A DNA stretch of 64,000 nucleotides from NCBI RefSeq assembly GCF_001315105.1, contig NZ_BAZR01000007.1:62001-126000 (forward strand), in the 5' to 3' direction. The notes under the pieces were generated by a model. The model searched no databases. It was given only the letters and a program-made list of their open reading frames with translations, and had not been told where the DNA came from. Source of the DNA: Paenibacillus sp. JCM 10914. GTDB lineage: Bacteria > Bacillota > Bacilli > Paenibacillales > Paenibacillaceae. This document shows positions 16,823-25,918 of this stretch, piece after piece. Each line of letters opens with the position of its first letter. Positions within the stretch are counted from its first letter, which is position 1. The translations under genes and the position numbers were made by a program.

Positions 16823-18655
16823 ATGCAACGATGGAACGTTATGGAGGAGCGAGCGGAGGCAATTCGCTCGGATGCGTATGAACGCGCAGAGCAGCGCGTG
16901 CTGGGTCAATTGATCGAAGCGGTGCTTTATGAGGAAATCGTCTCAACATTGGAAGAGTTGCCGTCAGATGGCACGTCAAGAATGGTAGTGATAACAGGAC
17001 GATCGGCTGCCGGTGAGGCGGTGCTTTACCGATTCAACGGTCGGCGGAGCTTCAGCTTCGACCGAATCCGGATAGACCACGGCTCGCTGCAGCGAGTGGG
17101 GGCGGGTGGCGAAACGGCGAAAGCTCAACTTGCCCAGTTTGTGGATGAAGTGCTCGGACAACAGCAACAAGGTGAACGGCTGCGCCGCTTGCAGGAAGAA
17201 TTGGCACGCACGCTGCTGCATGAAGCTGAATCGCGTGCATGGCGAATGCAAGAAGGGACGCGTCGCACGGCGCTGCACGATGAAGGCGAACTTGACGGTC
17301 ATCCATATCATCCTTGCTTTAAATCCCGCATCGGTTTTGACGCTGATGACAACCGACTCTACGGTCCTGAATTCGGCGAGCTTCTGCAGCCGCTGTGGAT
17401 TGCCGTAGCACGTTCGCATACCCGCTTGGCACTGCGGCGCGGTATGGACGAGGAGGAATGGCTGCGCAATGAACTGGGTGAAAGGGTGATTCGGCGGTTC
17501 CGTTCCGAACTGCATCGTCAGGACTGCGATCCGGATGACTATCGATTCATGCCCGTCCATCCGTGGCAATGGGAACATGTCGTTGTACCGGCGCTTCATC
17601 GTGAAATCGCCGATGGGATCCTGATTCCACTGGGACGTGGGGATGACTTCTATCGCGCACAGCAATCGATTCGCAGCTTGGAGAACGTCACGAATTCCAG
17701 CAAGGCGACGCTGAAGTTGTCGCTAGGCATCATCAATACGTCAACCCCGCGCATGCTGGCACAACATACCGTGTTAAATGCGGCCCTCGTTTCGGATTGG
17801 CTGCAAGATTTGATCGAGACGGATTTTACGTCGGATAGCCCCGACTTCGTGCTGTTAGATGAGTACGCTGGCATCTCTTTTGATACGAACGGGCTAACCC
17901 CGTCCGTACACGAACGATCTTACGGGGCCCTCGGCGCTATTCTGAGGCGAGGAGTGGAAGGAATATTGCGCAGCGGTGAGCAGGCACTCCCGTTTGCTGC
18001 GTTGTCGTATGCCGAAGGGGAACCGGCTGCACTGGTCCAGCAGTGGATCTCACGATACGGCTTGAACGAATGGCTGGACGAATTGCTGGAAGCATCGGTA
18101 ACGCCATTGATTCATATGCTGTATGCCCATGGCATTGCCCTGGAGTCGCATGCGCAGAATATTGTGCTGCTGCATCATGAGGGTCGCCCGATCCGCATCG
18201 CGCTGCGCGACTTTCATGACGGCGTACGTTTCTGCCGCGAACGATTGGCTCAGCCGGAACGATGTCCTAGCCTTCACCCAGAACCGGCATCACATTTAGC
18301 GCAGAACCGACACTCTTATATGCAGACGGAAGATCCGGATGCGGTCCGGGATTTTCTGCACAGCGCCTTCTTTTTCGTTGGCCTTGGGGACCTTTCGCTT
18401 TCATTAAGCGAGCGGTTCGGATTGGCAGAAAAGATCTTCTGGGCGAAGGTTGCCGGTGTAATTCAGCGCTATCAGGAACGTCATCCGCAATTCGCGACGC
18501 AATATGCGCTCTACGATTTGTTCTCGGATACGATCCGCATCGAGCAGCTTGCCCGCCGAAGGCTGTGGCCGGATGCGGAAGTCGAACCGAGATGGGTTCC
18601 TAACCCGCTGCATGCATTTTGTTTGACGAAAGGAGAGCGCCATTATGCAAAATGA
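16823..18655 (+). CDS. NIS siderophore synthetase, IucA/IucC family (second)
   Basis: A synthetase of about 610 residues. Seen: GHPYHPCFKSRIGF (about 158), VHPWQWEHVV (about 245), NVTNSSKATLKLSLGIINTS (about 290), ESHAQNIVLL (about 440) and ALRDFHDGVRF. The T-S-R type substrate loop is replaced by NTSTPR, so it differs from the first and third synthetases and probably uses other substrates. ATG 16823 is preferred, with AGGTGA (16810-16815) seven bases upstream; in-frame ATGs at 16793 and 16805 would add up to ten residues. Its end overlaps the third synthetase by 11 bases. Confidence 0.9.
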   Translation: MQRWNVMEERAEAIRSDAYERAEQRVLGQLIEAVLYEEIVSTLEELPSDGTSRMVVITGRSAAGEAVLYRFNGRRSFSFDRIRIDHGSLQRVGAGGETAKAQLAQFVDEVLGQQQQGERLRRLQEELARTLLHEAESRAWRMQEGTRRTALHDEGELDGHPYHPCFKSRIGFDADDNRLYGPEFGELLQPLWIAVARSHTRLALRRGMDEEEWLRNELGERVIRRFRSELHRQDCDPDDYRFMPVHPWQWEHVVVPALHREIADGILIPLGRGDDFYRAQQSIRSLENVTNSSKATLKLSLGIINTSTPRMLAQHTVLNAALVSDWLQDLIETDFTSDSPDFVLLDEYAGISFDTNGLTPSVHERSYGALGAILRRGVEGILRSGEQALPFAALSYAEGEPAALVQQWISRYGLNEWLDELLEASVTPLIHMLYAHGIALESHAQNIVLLHHEGRPIRIALRDFHDGVRFCRERLAQPERCPSLHPEPASHLAQNRHSYMQTEDPDAVRDFLHSAFFFVGLGDLSLSLSERFGLAEKIFWAKVAGVIQRYQERHPQFATQYALYDLFSDTIRIEQLARRRLWPDAEVEPRWVPNPLHAFCLTKGERHYAK

Positions 18656-20551
18656 TAGGACGAGACAAGAAGCCGAACGCCGCGTGATGGAAGACCTGCT
18701 CAACGCGTTGTTGGCGGAAGATCTGCTGATCGGACTTCAGACGTTGACGATGGAGGAGCTTGACGCTGTTGCAAAAACAGATCAGATCATCGCAGGTGCC
18801 AGATCGCTGCTGGAGGACGTATGCAGCGATAGGGCTGCTGATAAGTTGAGCGGTTTATGGCGGGCATCCTGTGGTACCGCCGTAATGCTTAGATTGCGCC
18901 GTTCGAAGGTGCAGCAACTTCGCTGCGAGTCGTTGGCGATCGTAGCGGCTAACGACGCGCACAACGAGGCCCGGCTATGTTCTCCGACAGAATTGATGCA
19001 ACTGGTGGCGAGCAATCTGATCGAGATGGGAGAAGCTCGTAAGGAAGGCAGCGAGACATTCATTGACATGCTTGGACAAACCATTGAACAAATGGCATGG
19101 TCGCTGGAACAGTCGTTACCGGAAGAGAAGCTGCTTGGAATACCGCAAGCGTTCAGTTTGCTTGAATTAGAGCGGCTCGGAGCTCTGCGTGACCGACCAT
19201 TCCATCCCGTCGCCAAGGTTAAGCTCGGCTGGACGCGGGACGATTGCAGTCTTTATGCAGCCGATGCAGCAAGGCCGCTCCAGCTGCGCTGGATGGCTGT
19301 TCGACGTGACAGGCTATTGACTGGGGACGACACGGGGGAAGCGATGCCGAAATCTCTGCTACTGTCCGCCGATGAGCAGAACGAGTTGGATCGAGAACTG
19401 CAACGGCTCGGACTGAAGGAGGATTACCTTGCTGTGCCCGTTCATCCTTGGCAGATGGAGTCGATACTGCCGCAGCGTCTGAATCCCGAGCTGGCCAGCG
19501 GCGTATGCGTGCCCATGAATACGGCAGTTGGCACGTACTATCCTACATCTTCCGTGCGTTCCCTGATGAGCCTGGACAAGCCGCAGATGCATGTCAAGCT
19601 GCCGCTTGGCATCCGCTCCCTTGGAGGCTTGCGGTACTTGTCGGCGATCAAGCTGATGAATGGTAATCTGGCTGAATCCCTCCTGCGGCAGGCAAAGCAG
19701 CTTGATCCAGTGCTTAGTGATAAGCTGCATCTATGTGAGGAGGGCCGCTGGTGGGCGTTGGCCCCGCACGATAATGACCTGTTCGCCGATGATCCACGGC
19801 AAATGTCGGCGATGGTTCGCATGTATCCACAAGAGCTGGTCGGGGACACCGATTATCGGCTCATGCCGATGTCTGCGTTGGCTACGCACGGCGAGAACCC
19901 GCTATTCGGAGAGTGGCTCGAGCAGCGCGGAATCCTGAACGAAGAACAAGGGGCAATGGAGCTCTTCCGCGAAATCGTCGGAATGTTCGGTGAGCTGTCG
20001 CTGCGGCTGCTTCGATTTGGCCTGGTACCGGAAGCCCATGGACAGAATACACTACTCGTTCTGAAAGACGGCTGCGTTGTCGGTCTACTTCTTCGTGATC
20101 ATGATGCCCTGCGCGTGCATGTACCATGGCTTAGTGAGGCGGGACTTGAAGACCCCAACTATCTGCTTCGACCCGGTGTGCCGAACTCGCTCTATCACGA
20201 TACGCCGCAGCAACTGATCGCATTCTTCCAAATGCTTGGCATCCAGATCAATCTGTTCGCATCATGGACGGTCTGTCGAACACTTACGGGATTAGCGAAG
20301 AACGGATGTGGATGGAATTAGAAGTCGAACTATTGCAAGCACTTGAACGAGCGGATTTGCCGCAGATGCAAAAAGAGGTCGTTCACACCCATTTATTCAA
20401 GCATGAACGCTGGCCGTGGAAGCAGATCGTGCGGCCGCTGTTAACTCAATCAGCCAAGGTGCCTGGCAGCATGCCGTATGGTAAAGGCGAGATGCCGAAT
20501 CCTCTGCTTGCCGCTGCACCGAGAAAGGAGGCGTCCTATGCTTCGCATTGA
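18645..20551 (+). pseudogene. NIS siderophore synthetase, IucA/IucC family (third), frameshifted as read
   Basis: Seen: DRPFHPVAKVKLGW (about 182), VHPWQME (about 265), YPTSSVRS (about 300), KLPLGIRSLG and EAHGQNTLLV (about 463). As read the frame ends at 20321 with an atypical tail (SWTVCRTLTGLAKNG). The -1 frame from about 20262 gives the expected end, MDGLSNTYGISEERMW ... HTHLFKHERWPWKQI, as in other family members. One missing base near 20260 (gcatcatgg, perhaps from gcaatcatgg) restores about 635 residues. RBS AAAGGAG before ATG 18645. Together with the other two it gives the three-synthetase set seen in staphyloferrin B and achromobactin loci. Confidence 0.87.
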
Positions 20552-21188
20552 ACCACATGCTGAACGTATTTCCTCCGAAATACTTGAACTTTATCACGAT
20601 ATTCAGCCATCGACGATCGGCCATCTGACCGATTTTGGATATATTCGCGGACTGCGACCGTTATTTCAACCGCTGCGACTGCTTGGCAGTGCGCTGACCG
20701 TGCGCCTTCCGCATACAGATTCTGCTGCCCTGCGCGAAGCGTTAGAGCTTGCCCAGCCTGGAGATGTCCTCGTCATTGACATGTCCGGTGACGAGGAGCG
20801 TGCTTGCTGGGGCGAATTCCGAGCCTATAAGGCGCTCGCGAAGGGCGTGGCTGGCGCGGTAGTGAACGGGTGCGTTTCCGATGTTTCTGTTTTGCGAAAA
20901 CTCGGCTTTCCGGTATTCTCACTCGGCGTCAGCGCTTTGACGACTCGCTCATTGGAATTGGAAGGGGAAGTCAACACCTGCATCAGTGTCGGCGGCGTTG
21001 CAATAAGACCTGGCGACCTCATCATCGGCGATGAGGACGGCCTGTTCGCCATCGATCCGGCGCGGGCCAAGGAGCTTGGTCTTGCCGCATTGGAGAAGCA
21101 GCAAAGGGAACAGCGGAGCCGTATCAAACTCGGGTACGGAGTACTCGTGGAAGGGGGAGCGGAACATGGCCAGCAATTCACCGAGTAA
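20538..21188 (+). CDS. RraA-family protein (aldolase-like fold) lacking the key arginine
   Basis: A 216-residue member of the RraA/HMG-CHA aldolase family: TIGHLTDFG, ALELAQPGDVLVIDMSG, RACWGEFRAYKALAKGVAG, then NGCVSD and GDLIIGDEDGL. Active class II pyruvate aldolases of this family have an R-D pair in the (D/Y)GAVRD motif; here it reads NGCVSD, so the arginine is serine while the aspartate remains. Aldolase activity is therefore doubtful. ATG 20538 follows AAAGGAGG (20524-20531) and lies inside the end of the third synthetase frame. In related loci an unrelated HpcH/HpaI aldolase (SbnG, AcsB) makes citrate; a parallel role here is speculation. Confidence 0.82.
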   Translation: MLRIEPHAERISSEILELYHDIQPSTIGHLTDFGYIRGLRPLFQPLRLLGSALTVRLPHTDSAALREALELAQPGDVLVIDMSGDEERACWGEFRAYKALAKGVAGAVVNGCVSDVSVLRKLGFPVFSLGVSALTTRSLELEGEVNTCISVGGVAIRPGDLIIGDEDGLFAIDPARAKELGLAALEKQQREQRSRIKLGYGVLVEGGAEHGQQFTE

Positions 21189-22506
21189 AAAGCTGCATTT
21201 GAATTTGTTTATGCTTAGTACTGGCCATCATGAGGCCAGCTGGCGCCACCCGGGGACCAACCCCGGGCTCGCCGCTGATTTTCATCATTATGCTCGCTTG
21301 GCGAAGATGGCTGAGGACGCAAAAATGGACTCGATCTTTCTCGCCGATAAATACCGTTTAAACGCCATGACGAAATATCGCGTCATTCCGCAGTTAGAGG
21401 CGTTCACGATGCTGTCCGCGCTCGCGGCGGTAACGGAGAAGATCGGTCTTACGGGTACGGCCTCGACGACGTACTACGATCCTTACCATCTCGCCCGCAA
21501 GTTCGCCTCGCTCGATCATATCAGCGGAGGCCGTGCCGCCTGGAACATCGTGACCTCGACGGGAGACGCAACGGCCCGCAATTTCGGCAAAGACCGTCAC
21601 TTGGGCCACGCTGAGCGGTATGAGCGGGCACATGAATTCGTGGAGGCGGCGCTCAGGCTATGGACCGGTTGGTCCGAAGATGCCCTGGTGCTCGATCAAA
21701 CAGCCGGCATCTATGCCGATATGAATATGATTGCGGCCGCCAATTTCGAGGGCAAGCATTTATCCGTGACGGGCCCGCTCAATCTGCCGAGATCGCCCCA
21801 GACGGTGCCGGTTCTTGTACAGGCTGGCTCCTCGGAGGATGGAAAGTCATTCGCCGCACGATGGGCGGAAGTCGTATTTACGGCACAGCCGGGTATCGAA
21901 GAGGCGGCCGCCTTCTACACCGATTTGAAAAGCCGGCTAAAACGATGGGGGCGCAAGCAGGATCAAATGAAGATCCTGCCCGGCCTCATCCCCTTCATCG
22001 GCGATTCCGAGGCGGAGGCGAAAGAGAAGGAGCATGAGCTGAATGCGCTAAGCGCATCCGAATACGGACTGTACAATTTGTCAGCACTGCTGCAAACGGA
22101 TTTGTCCGACTGTTCGCTTGACGGACCGTTACCTTACGAGCGCCTGCCTGCGCCAGAGCAAGTCCAGGGCCAACAGGCGCGTTTTCGCTTGTACACCGAG
22201 TTGGCACGCAAAGAGAAATTGTCGATTCGTCAGCTTTTAATCCGAACGGCGGGCGGGCGCGGACATTTCACGATAACCGGGACGCCGATCCAGATCGCCG
22301 ATGCCATGCAGCGCTGGCTGGAAGCGGGCGCCGCCGACGGTTTTAATCTGATGCCGCCGCTGCTGCCGGCCGGACTCGAGGATTTCGTGAGCAAGGTCGT
22401 ACCGGAACTGCAAAATCGCGGCATTTACCGCGCCGAGTATAGCGGAAGGACGCTGCGTGATCATTTGGGTCTTGCCGTCGAGCCGGGTGTTCAGTACACA
22501 GAGTGA
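21166..22506 (+). CDS. NtaA/SnaA/DszA-family FMN-dependent monooxygenase
   Basis: A 446-residue luciferase-like (bacterial luciferase fold) monooxygenase of the NtaA/SnaA/DszA branch: LHLNLFMLSTGHHEASWRHP, MDSIFLADKYR, TASTTYYDPYHLARKFASLD, GGRAAWNIVTS, and VLVQAGSSEDGKSFAARWAE. The family oxidises compounds such as nitrilotriacetate and EDTA chelates using FMNH2 from a separate reductase, none of which is next to it. ATG 21166 follows GGGGGAG and overlaps the RraA-like gene by 23 bases, so it is part of the siderophore operon. It could tailor or break down a polycarboxylate siderophore; this is inference. Confidence 0.87.
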   Translation: MASNSPSKKLHLNLFMLSTGHHEASWRHPGTNPGLAADFHHYARLAKMAEDAKMDSIFLADKYRLNAMTKYRVIPQLEAFTMLSALAAVTEKIGLTGTASTTYYDPYHLARKFASLDHISGGRAAWNIVTSTGDATARNFGKDRHLGHAERYERAHEFVEAALRLWTGWSEDALVLDQTAGIYADMNMIAAANFEGKHLSVTGPLNLPRSPQTVPVLVQAGSSEDGKSFAARWAEVVFTAQPGIEEAAAFYTDLKSRLKRWGRKQDQMKILPGLIPFIGDSEAEAKEKEHELNALSASEYGLYNLSALLQTDLSDCSLDGPLPYERLPAPEQVQGQQARFRLYTELARKEKLSIRQLLIRTAGGRGHFTITGTPIQIADAMQRWLEAGAADGFNLMPPLLPAGLEDFVSKVVPELQNRGIYRAEYSGRTLRDHLGLAVEPGVQYTE

Positions 22507-22599
22507 CGAAGGGAATGGAACGAATCGATCAAGATGTCGTAAATGTCCAGATCGCCTGACGCAAACGTTCATTTTCATGCCAACTTCTTCATGTAATAA

Positions 22600-22614
22600 T
22601 GAGAATCAATATCA
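22600..22614 (+). promoter_or_regulatory. Fur box before the siderophore-uptake genes
   Basis: TGAGAATCAATATCA, two mismatches from the 7-1-7 Fur consensus, 35 bases upstream of the binding-protein ATG. It suggests a separate Fur-controlled promoter for the binding protein and two permeases. Confidence 0.75.
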
Positions 22615-22649
22615 ATTAGTTGTTGAGAGAAATAAGGAGGGTCTTGTTC

Positions 22650-23671
22650 ATGTTGTTCAATGTTTACATCAGGTTTCGAAGAAGCTTCGGAATCATTATG
22701 CTGTCTGCTTGGTTGGTTGCACTCACGATACTGAGCGGGTGCAGTCAAACCGGCGGTGGGAGCGTCTCATCGTCCCCCAACACGCAGACCGCTTCAACGG
22801 GGGAACAGGCGTCCCAGGAAGGGACGGTTGAGTCGGAGCGAAAAATTCAGCACGCGATGGGCGAGACGGTCGTTGCAGGAACGCCAGTGAAGGTCGTTAC
22901 GCTATTTCAAAGCGCGACCGATGCGTCGCTGGCGCTCGGCGTTAAGCAATCGGTGCTGTCGAAGCTTGGATCGAACAGCCTTGGTACCATTATATCCGTG
23001 ATCAAATGGACGGGGTCGTTAATCTCGGCTCGGAGAATCAACCCAACTTGGAGGAGATTGCCGCGCTTAAGCCTGACGTCATTATCGGCTCCAAAACGAG
23101 GCACGAGGCGATCTACAGCCAGCTCAGCGGCATCGCCCCGACCGTCATGACCGAGGAAGTTCATATCTGGAAGGAATCCTTAGCGTTAACAGCCCAGGCT
23201 TTGAATAAGCAAGATGAGGAAACAGCGTTTTTGCAGCGCTGGGAACATGAAGTTGCCGAATTCAAGGAGAAGATGGGAGACAAACTGAACCTGGAAGTTG
23301 GTATCCTGGATTTCCGTGCCGATCATGCGCGCATCGTTCATACGGGATTCTCGGCTTTGGTGCTGGACGAGCTTGGTATTGCCCGGCCAACGGAACAGCA
23401 GGGGGAGGACTGGGGTGTCAAGCTGGTGTCTAAGGAAAATATTCCGCAAATGGATGCGGACATCCTGTTTGACCAGACGAGCACCTCACGCGACGATGGC
23501 CGACTGGATCTGCGTAAGGAGTGGACGGAGCATCCGTTGTGGAAGAACCTGAGAGCAGTCCAAACCCAACGGGTTTACGAGGTGGACACCGCTGTTTGGA
23601 ATAACGGCTCCGGTCCGCTGGCAGCCGAACAAATGCTGATTGATCTTAAAGAAATCTACGAGTTGGAATAA
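22650..23671 (+). pseudogene. Siderophore-binding lipoprotein (FecB/FhuD type), frameshifted as read
   Basis: A surface lipoprotein that captures ferric siderophore for the permeases downstream. Signal peptide ends in lipobox LSGC (about residues 27-30), then a Ser/Thr/Gly-rich linker and the binding domain QHAMGETVVAGTPVKVVTLF. After LALGVK the sequence moves to the -1 frame: GAVEAWIEQPWYHYIRDQMD, then NLEEIAALKPDVIIGSK to the end at 23671. One missing base near 22949 (caatcggt, perhaps from caaatcggt) restores about 340 residues. ATG 22650 is nine bases after AAGGAGG (22634-22640). It is clearly paralogous to the lipoprotein at 43954. Confidence 0.88.
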
Positions 23672-23697
23672 CCAGACAACAAGAGGGAGGGTACCGG

Positions 23698-24723
23698 TTG
23701 AAGTCACTTTTTCAACGAAACGGCAGCAAGCTGCTGGGACTGGCGGCTGCGCTGCTGCTATTAGCAGCAGCCTTCATGGCCAGTATCGCGTTCGGGACGA
23801 CGCCGATCCAACCGGCGACTACGCTTGAGGCATTACTTCATTATGATCCCGCTGACAACGAGCATGTCATCATCCTTACTACGCGTGCGCCGCGGGCAGC
23901 TTATGCGCTCGCAGTCGGCGCATCGCTGGCCGTGGCCGGAGCCTTGATGCAGGCATTAACCCGCAATCCGTTGGCGTCGCCGGGCTTGTTCGGCATCAAT
24001 GCGGGCGCTGTGCTTGCGGTTGTGCTAGCTCTGACGCTGCTGCCGTTAACGGCGCTTTCCCAGCTTGTATGGGCGGCTTTTGCCGGCGCAGCGGTGGCTG
24101 CACTGCTGGTATATTGGCTTGCATCACTGGCCGGAGGCGGGATGACACCGATTCGACTCGTATTGGCTGGTTCGGCGCTAAGTGCACTCTTCGGGGCTCT
24201 AACTCAAGGCGTCCTGGCTCTCGACGAGTCCGGACTGCAAAACGTGCTGTTCTGGCTCGCTGGTTCAGTCGCCGGTAAAGAGATGCCGATGCTGCAGCAA
24301 GTGCTACCTTATATGGTCGTTGGTGGTATTGTGGCATTGGCATTATCCTATCCACTGACCATTCTCGCTTCCGGGGACGACGTGGCAAAGGGGCTTGGTC
24401 AGCGTACGGGAATCGTCAAAACGCTAACCGCCGCTTCCGTTGTTCTCCTGGCCGGAAGCGCGGTCGCAGCCGCCGGTGCGATCGGGTTCGTGGGTTTGGT
24501 CATGCCGCATATTGCACGCTATTTGATCGGAACGGACTACCGTTGGGTCATACCTTATAGCGCTGTGCTCGGGGCCATCCTTCTGTTATTGGCCGATGTC
24601 GCCGCCCGGTTTCCGGTACAGCCAGGAGAGCTTCCGCTTGGCGTCGTAACCGGCCTCATCGGCATGCCGTTCTTCATATACATCGCTCGTGCCGGGCTTA
24701 ACACGAAGGAGGCCGCCGGATGA
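23698..24723 (+). CDS. FecCD-family ferric siderophore permease (first)
   Basis: A 341-residue BtuC/FecCD-type permease with about 9-10 membrane helices. Typical signatures: RAPRAAYALAVGASLAVAGA, ALTRNPLASPGLFGINAGA, GAIGFVGLVMPHIARYLIG (the ATPase-coupling region) and GELPLGVVTGLIGMPFF at the end. TTG start at 23698 with GAGGGAGG (23683-23690) seven bases upstream. Its stop overlaps the next start as ATGA. It forms a heterodimer channel with the next gene product. Confidence 0.92.
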   Translation: MKSLFQRNGSKLLGLAAALLLLAAAFMASIAFGTTPIQPATTLEALLHYDPADNEHVIILTTRAPRAAYALAVGASLAVAGALMQALTRNPLASPGLFGINAGAVLAVVLALTLLPLTALSQLVWAAFAGAAVAALLVYWLASLAGGGMTPIRLVLAGSALSALFGALTQGVLALDESGLQNVLFWLAGSVAGKEMPMLQQVLPYMVVGGIVALALSYPLTILASGDDVAKGLGQRTGIVKTLTAASVVLLAGSAVAAAGAIGFVGLVMPHIARYLIGTDYRWVIPYSAVLGAILLLLADVAARFPVQPGELPLGVVTGLIGMPFFIYIARAGLNTKEAAG

Positions 24724-25757
24724 ATCGTTTATCTCTGTTCCAGAGCCCCAGGCAGGGCAATGCCTTACTGTCTGGCAAGCGTCCATGGCTGACAATATCG
24801 GCCCTATTGGCTTTGCTGCTGATCGCGTTCATATTGGGAGCTTGCCTGGGCAATACATGGGAATCACCCCTGCGAGTGCTTAGAACTATAGTCGGTGCTG
24901 GCGGGGATTATGCATTCGTCATCGGCATGTTGCGATTGCCTCGTTTAGTGCTGGCGGGATTGGCCGGTGCTGGTCTCAGCCTGGCCGGCGCCATCCTGCA
25001 GGGCCTCATTCGCAACCCGCTTGCCGCGCCGGATGTGCTCGGAATGACCGGTGGCGCTTCCGTTGCCGCGGTTGCATTCATTGCGCTTACAGGTGGAGCG
25101 ATCGGGATTGGCTGGCTGCCGGTTGCGGCAATGACGGGCGCACTTCTGTTCTCCGGACTAGTCTATGTCCTGGCCTGGAAGAAGGGAGTATCGCCGATAC
25201 GATTGGTGCTGATCGGGGTAGGCATGTCCGCTGGCACCAGCTCGCTGACGATGTTGCTTCTTGCCTTCAGCTCTATTACTTCGGCTAGTAAAGCTTATAT
25301 TTGGTTAACCGGCAGCGTATACGGCGCCACCTGGGAGCAAGTACTCACCTTGTTGCCGTGGACGGTGCTCTGCGGGGGGATCGCCTGGACGAATGCCAGA
25401 CACCTTAACGTGCATGGGCTCGGCGAACAGATTGCGACCGGCATTGGCGCCGCCGTGCAACGGCAACGTCTATGGCTGCTGCTCATTTCCGTAGGTCTGG
25501 CCGGTTCTTCGGTAGCGCTGGTCGGTGCCGTCGGATTTATCGGCCTGATTGGCCCACATATCGCACGGCGGTTGGTCGGACCTTCCTACGGCGTGCTGCT
25601 ACCGGCATCGGCGCTTATTGGTGCCTTGCTGCTGCTGTTGGCCGATATGGCGGGACGTACGCTGTTTCAGCCGCTTGATGTTCCTGCGGGTGTGTTCACA
25701 GCGGCTATCGGCGCACCATTTTTCATTATGCTGCTTGCAAGGCAACGACGAATCTAA
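24720..25757 (+). CDS. FecCD-family ferric siderophore permease (second)
   Basis: A 345-residue FecCD-type permease partnered with the gene before it. Seen: RLPRLVLAGLAGAGLSLAGA, LIRNPLAAPDVLGMTGGASV, GAVGFIGLIGPHIARRLVG and DVPAGVFTAAIGAPFF. No FecE/FhuC/YusV-type ATPase gene follows; a terminator comes at once. The importer must use an ATPase encoded elsewhere, as B. subtilis siderophore importers share YusV. Confidence 0.92.
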   Translation: MNRLSLFQSPRQGNALLSGKRPWLTISALLALLLIAFILGACLGNTWESPLRVLRTIVGAGGDYAFVIGMLRLPRLVLAGLAGAGLSLAGAILQGLIRNPLAAPDVLGMTGGASVAAVAFIALTGGAIGIGWLPVAAMTGALLFSGLVYVLAWKKGVSPIRLVLIGVGMSAGTSSLTMLLLAFSSITSASKAYIWLTGSVYGATWEQVLTLLPWTVLCGGIAWTNARHLNVHGLGEQIATGIGAAVQRQRLWLLLISVGLAGSSVALVGAVGFIGLIGPHIARRLVGPSYGVLLPASALIGALLLLLADMAGRTLFQPLDVPAGVFTAAIGAPFFIMLLARQRRI

Positions 25758-25785
25758 GCCGCCATTGGCGGCTATTTTATTTGCC
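25758..25785 (+). terminator. Intrinsic terminator after the permease pair
   Basis: GCCGCC-ATT-GGCGGC (25758-25772) followed by a T-rich stretch, directly after the stop codon. Confidence 0.8.
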
Positions 25786-25918
25786 GCGCTTTCGTTCTAA
25801 ACGGACATCGCGATTTAGTGTAATATCCCGTTTCAGTCAATGTCACTTTCTACTAGTTACAGCATAGCTCCATAGAGGTACTATATAGTTGTATCTTTGT
25901 GCATGGAGGCTCGAACGT

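Noticed and set aside
16976..17665. 229-codon ORF antisense to the second NIS synthetase
   Set aside because: Complete synthetase motifs are on the plus strand; no ribosome binding site or protein-like features on the minus strand.
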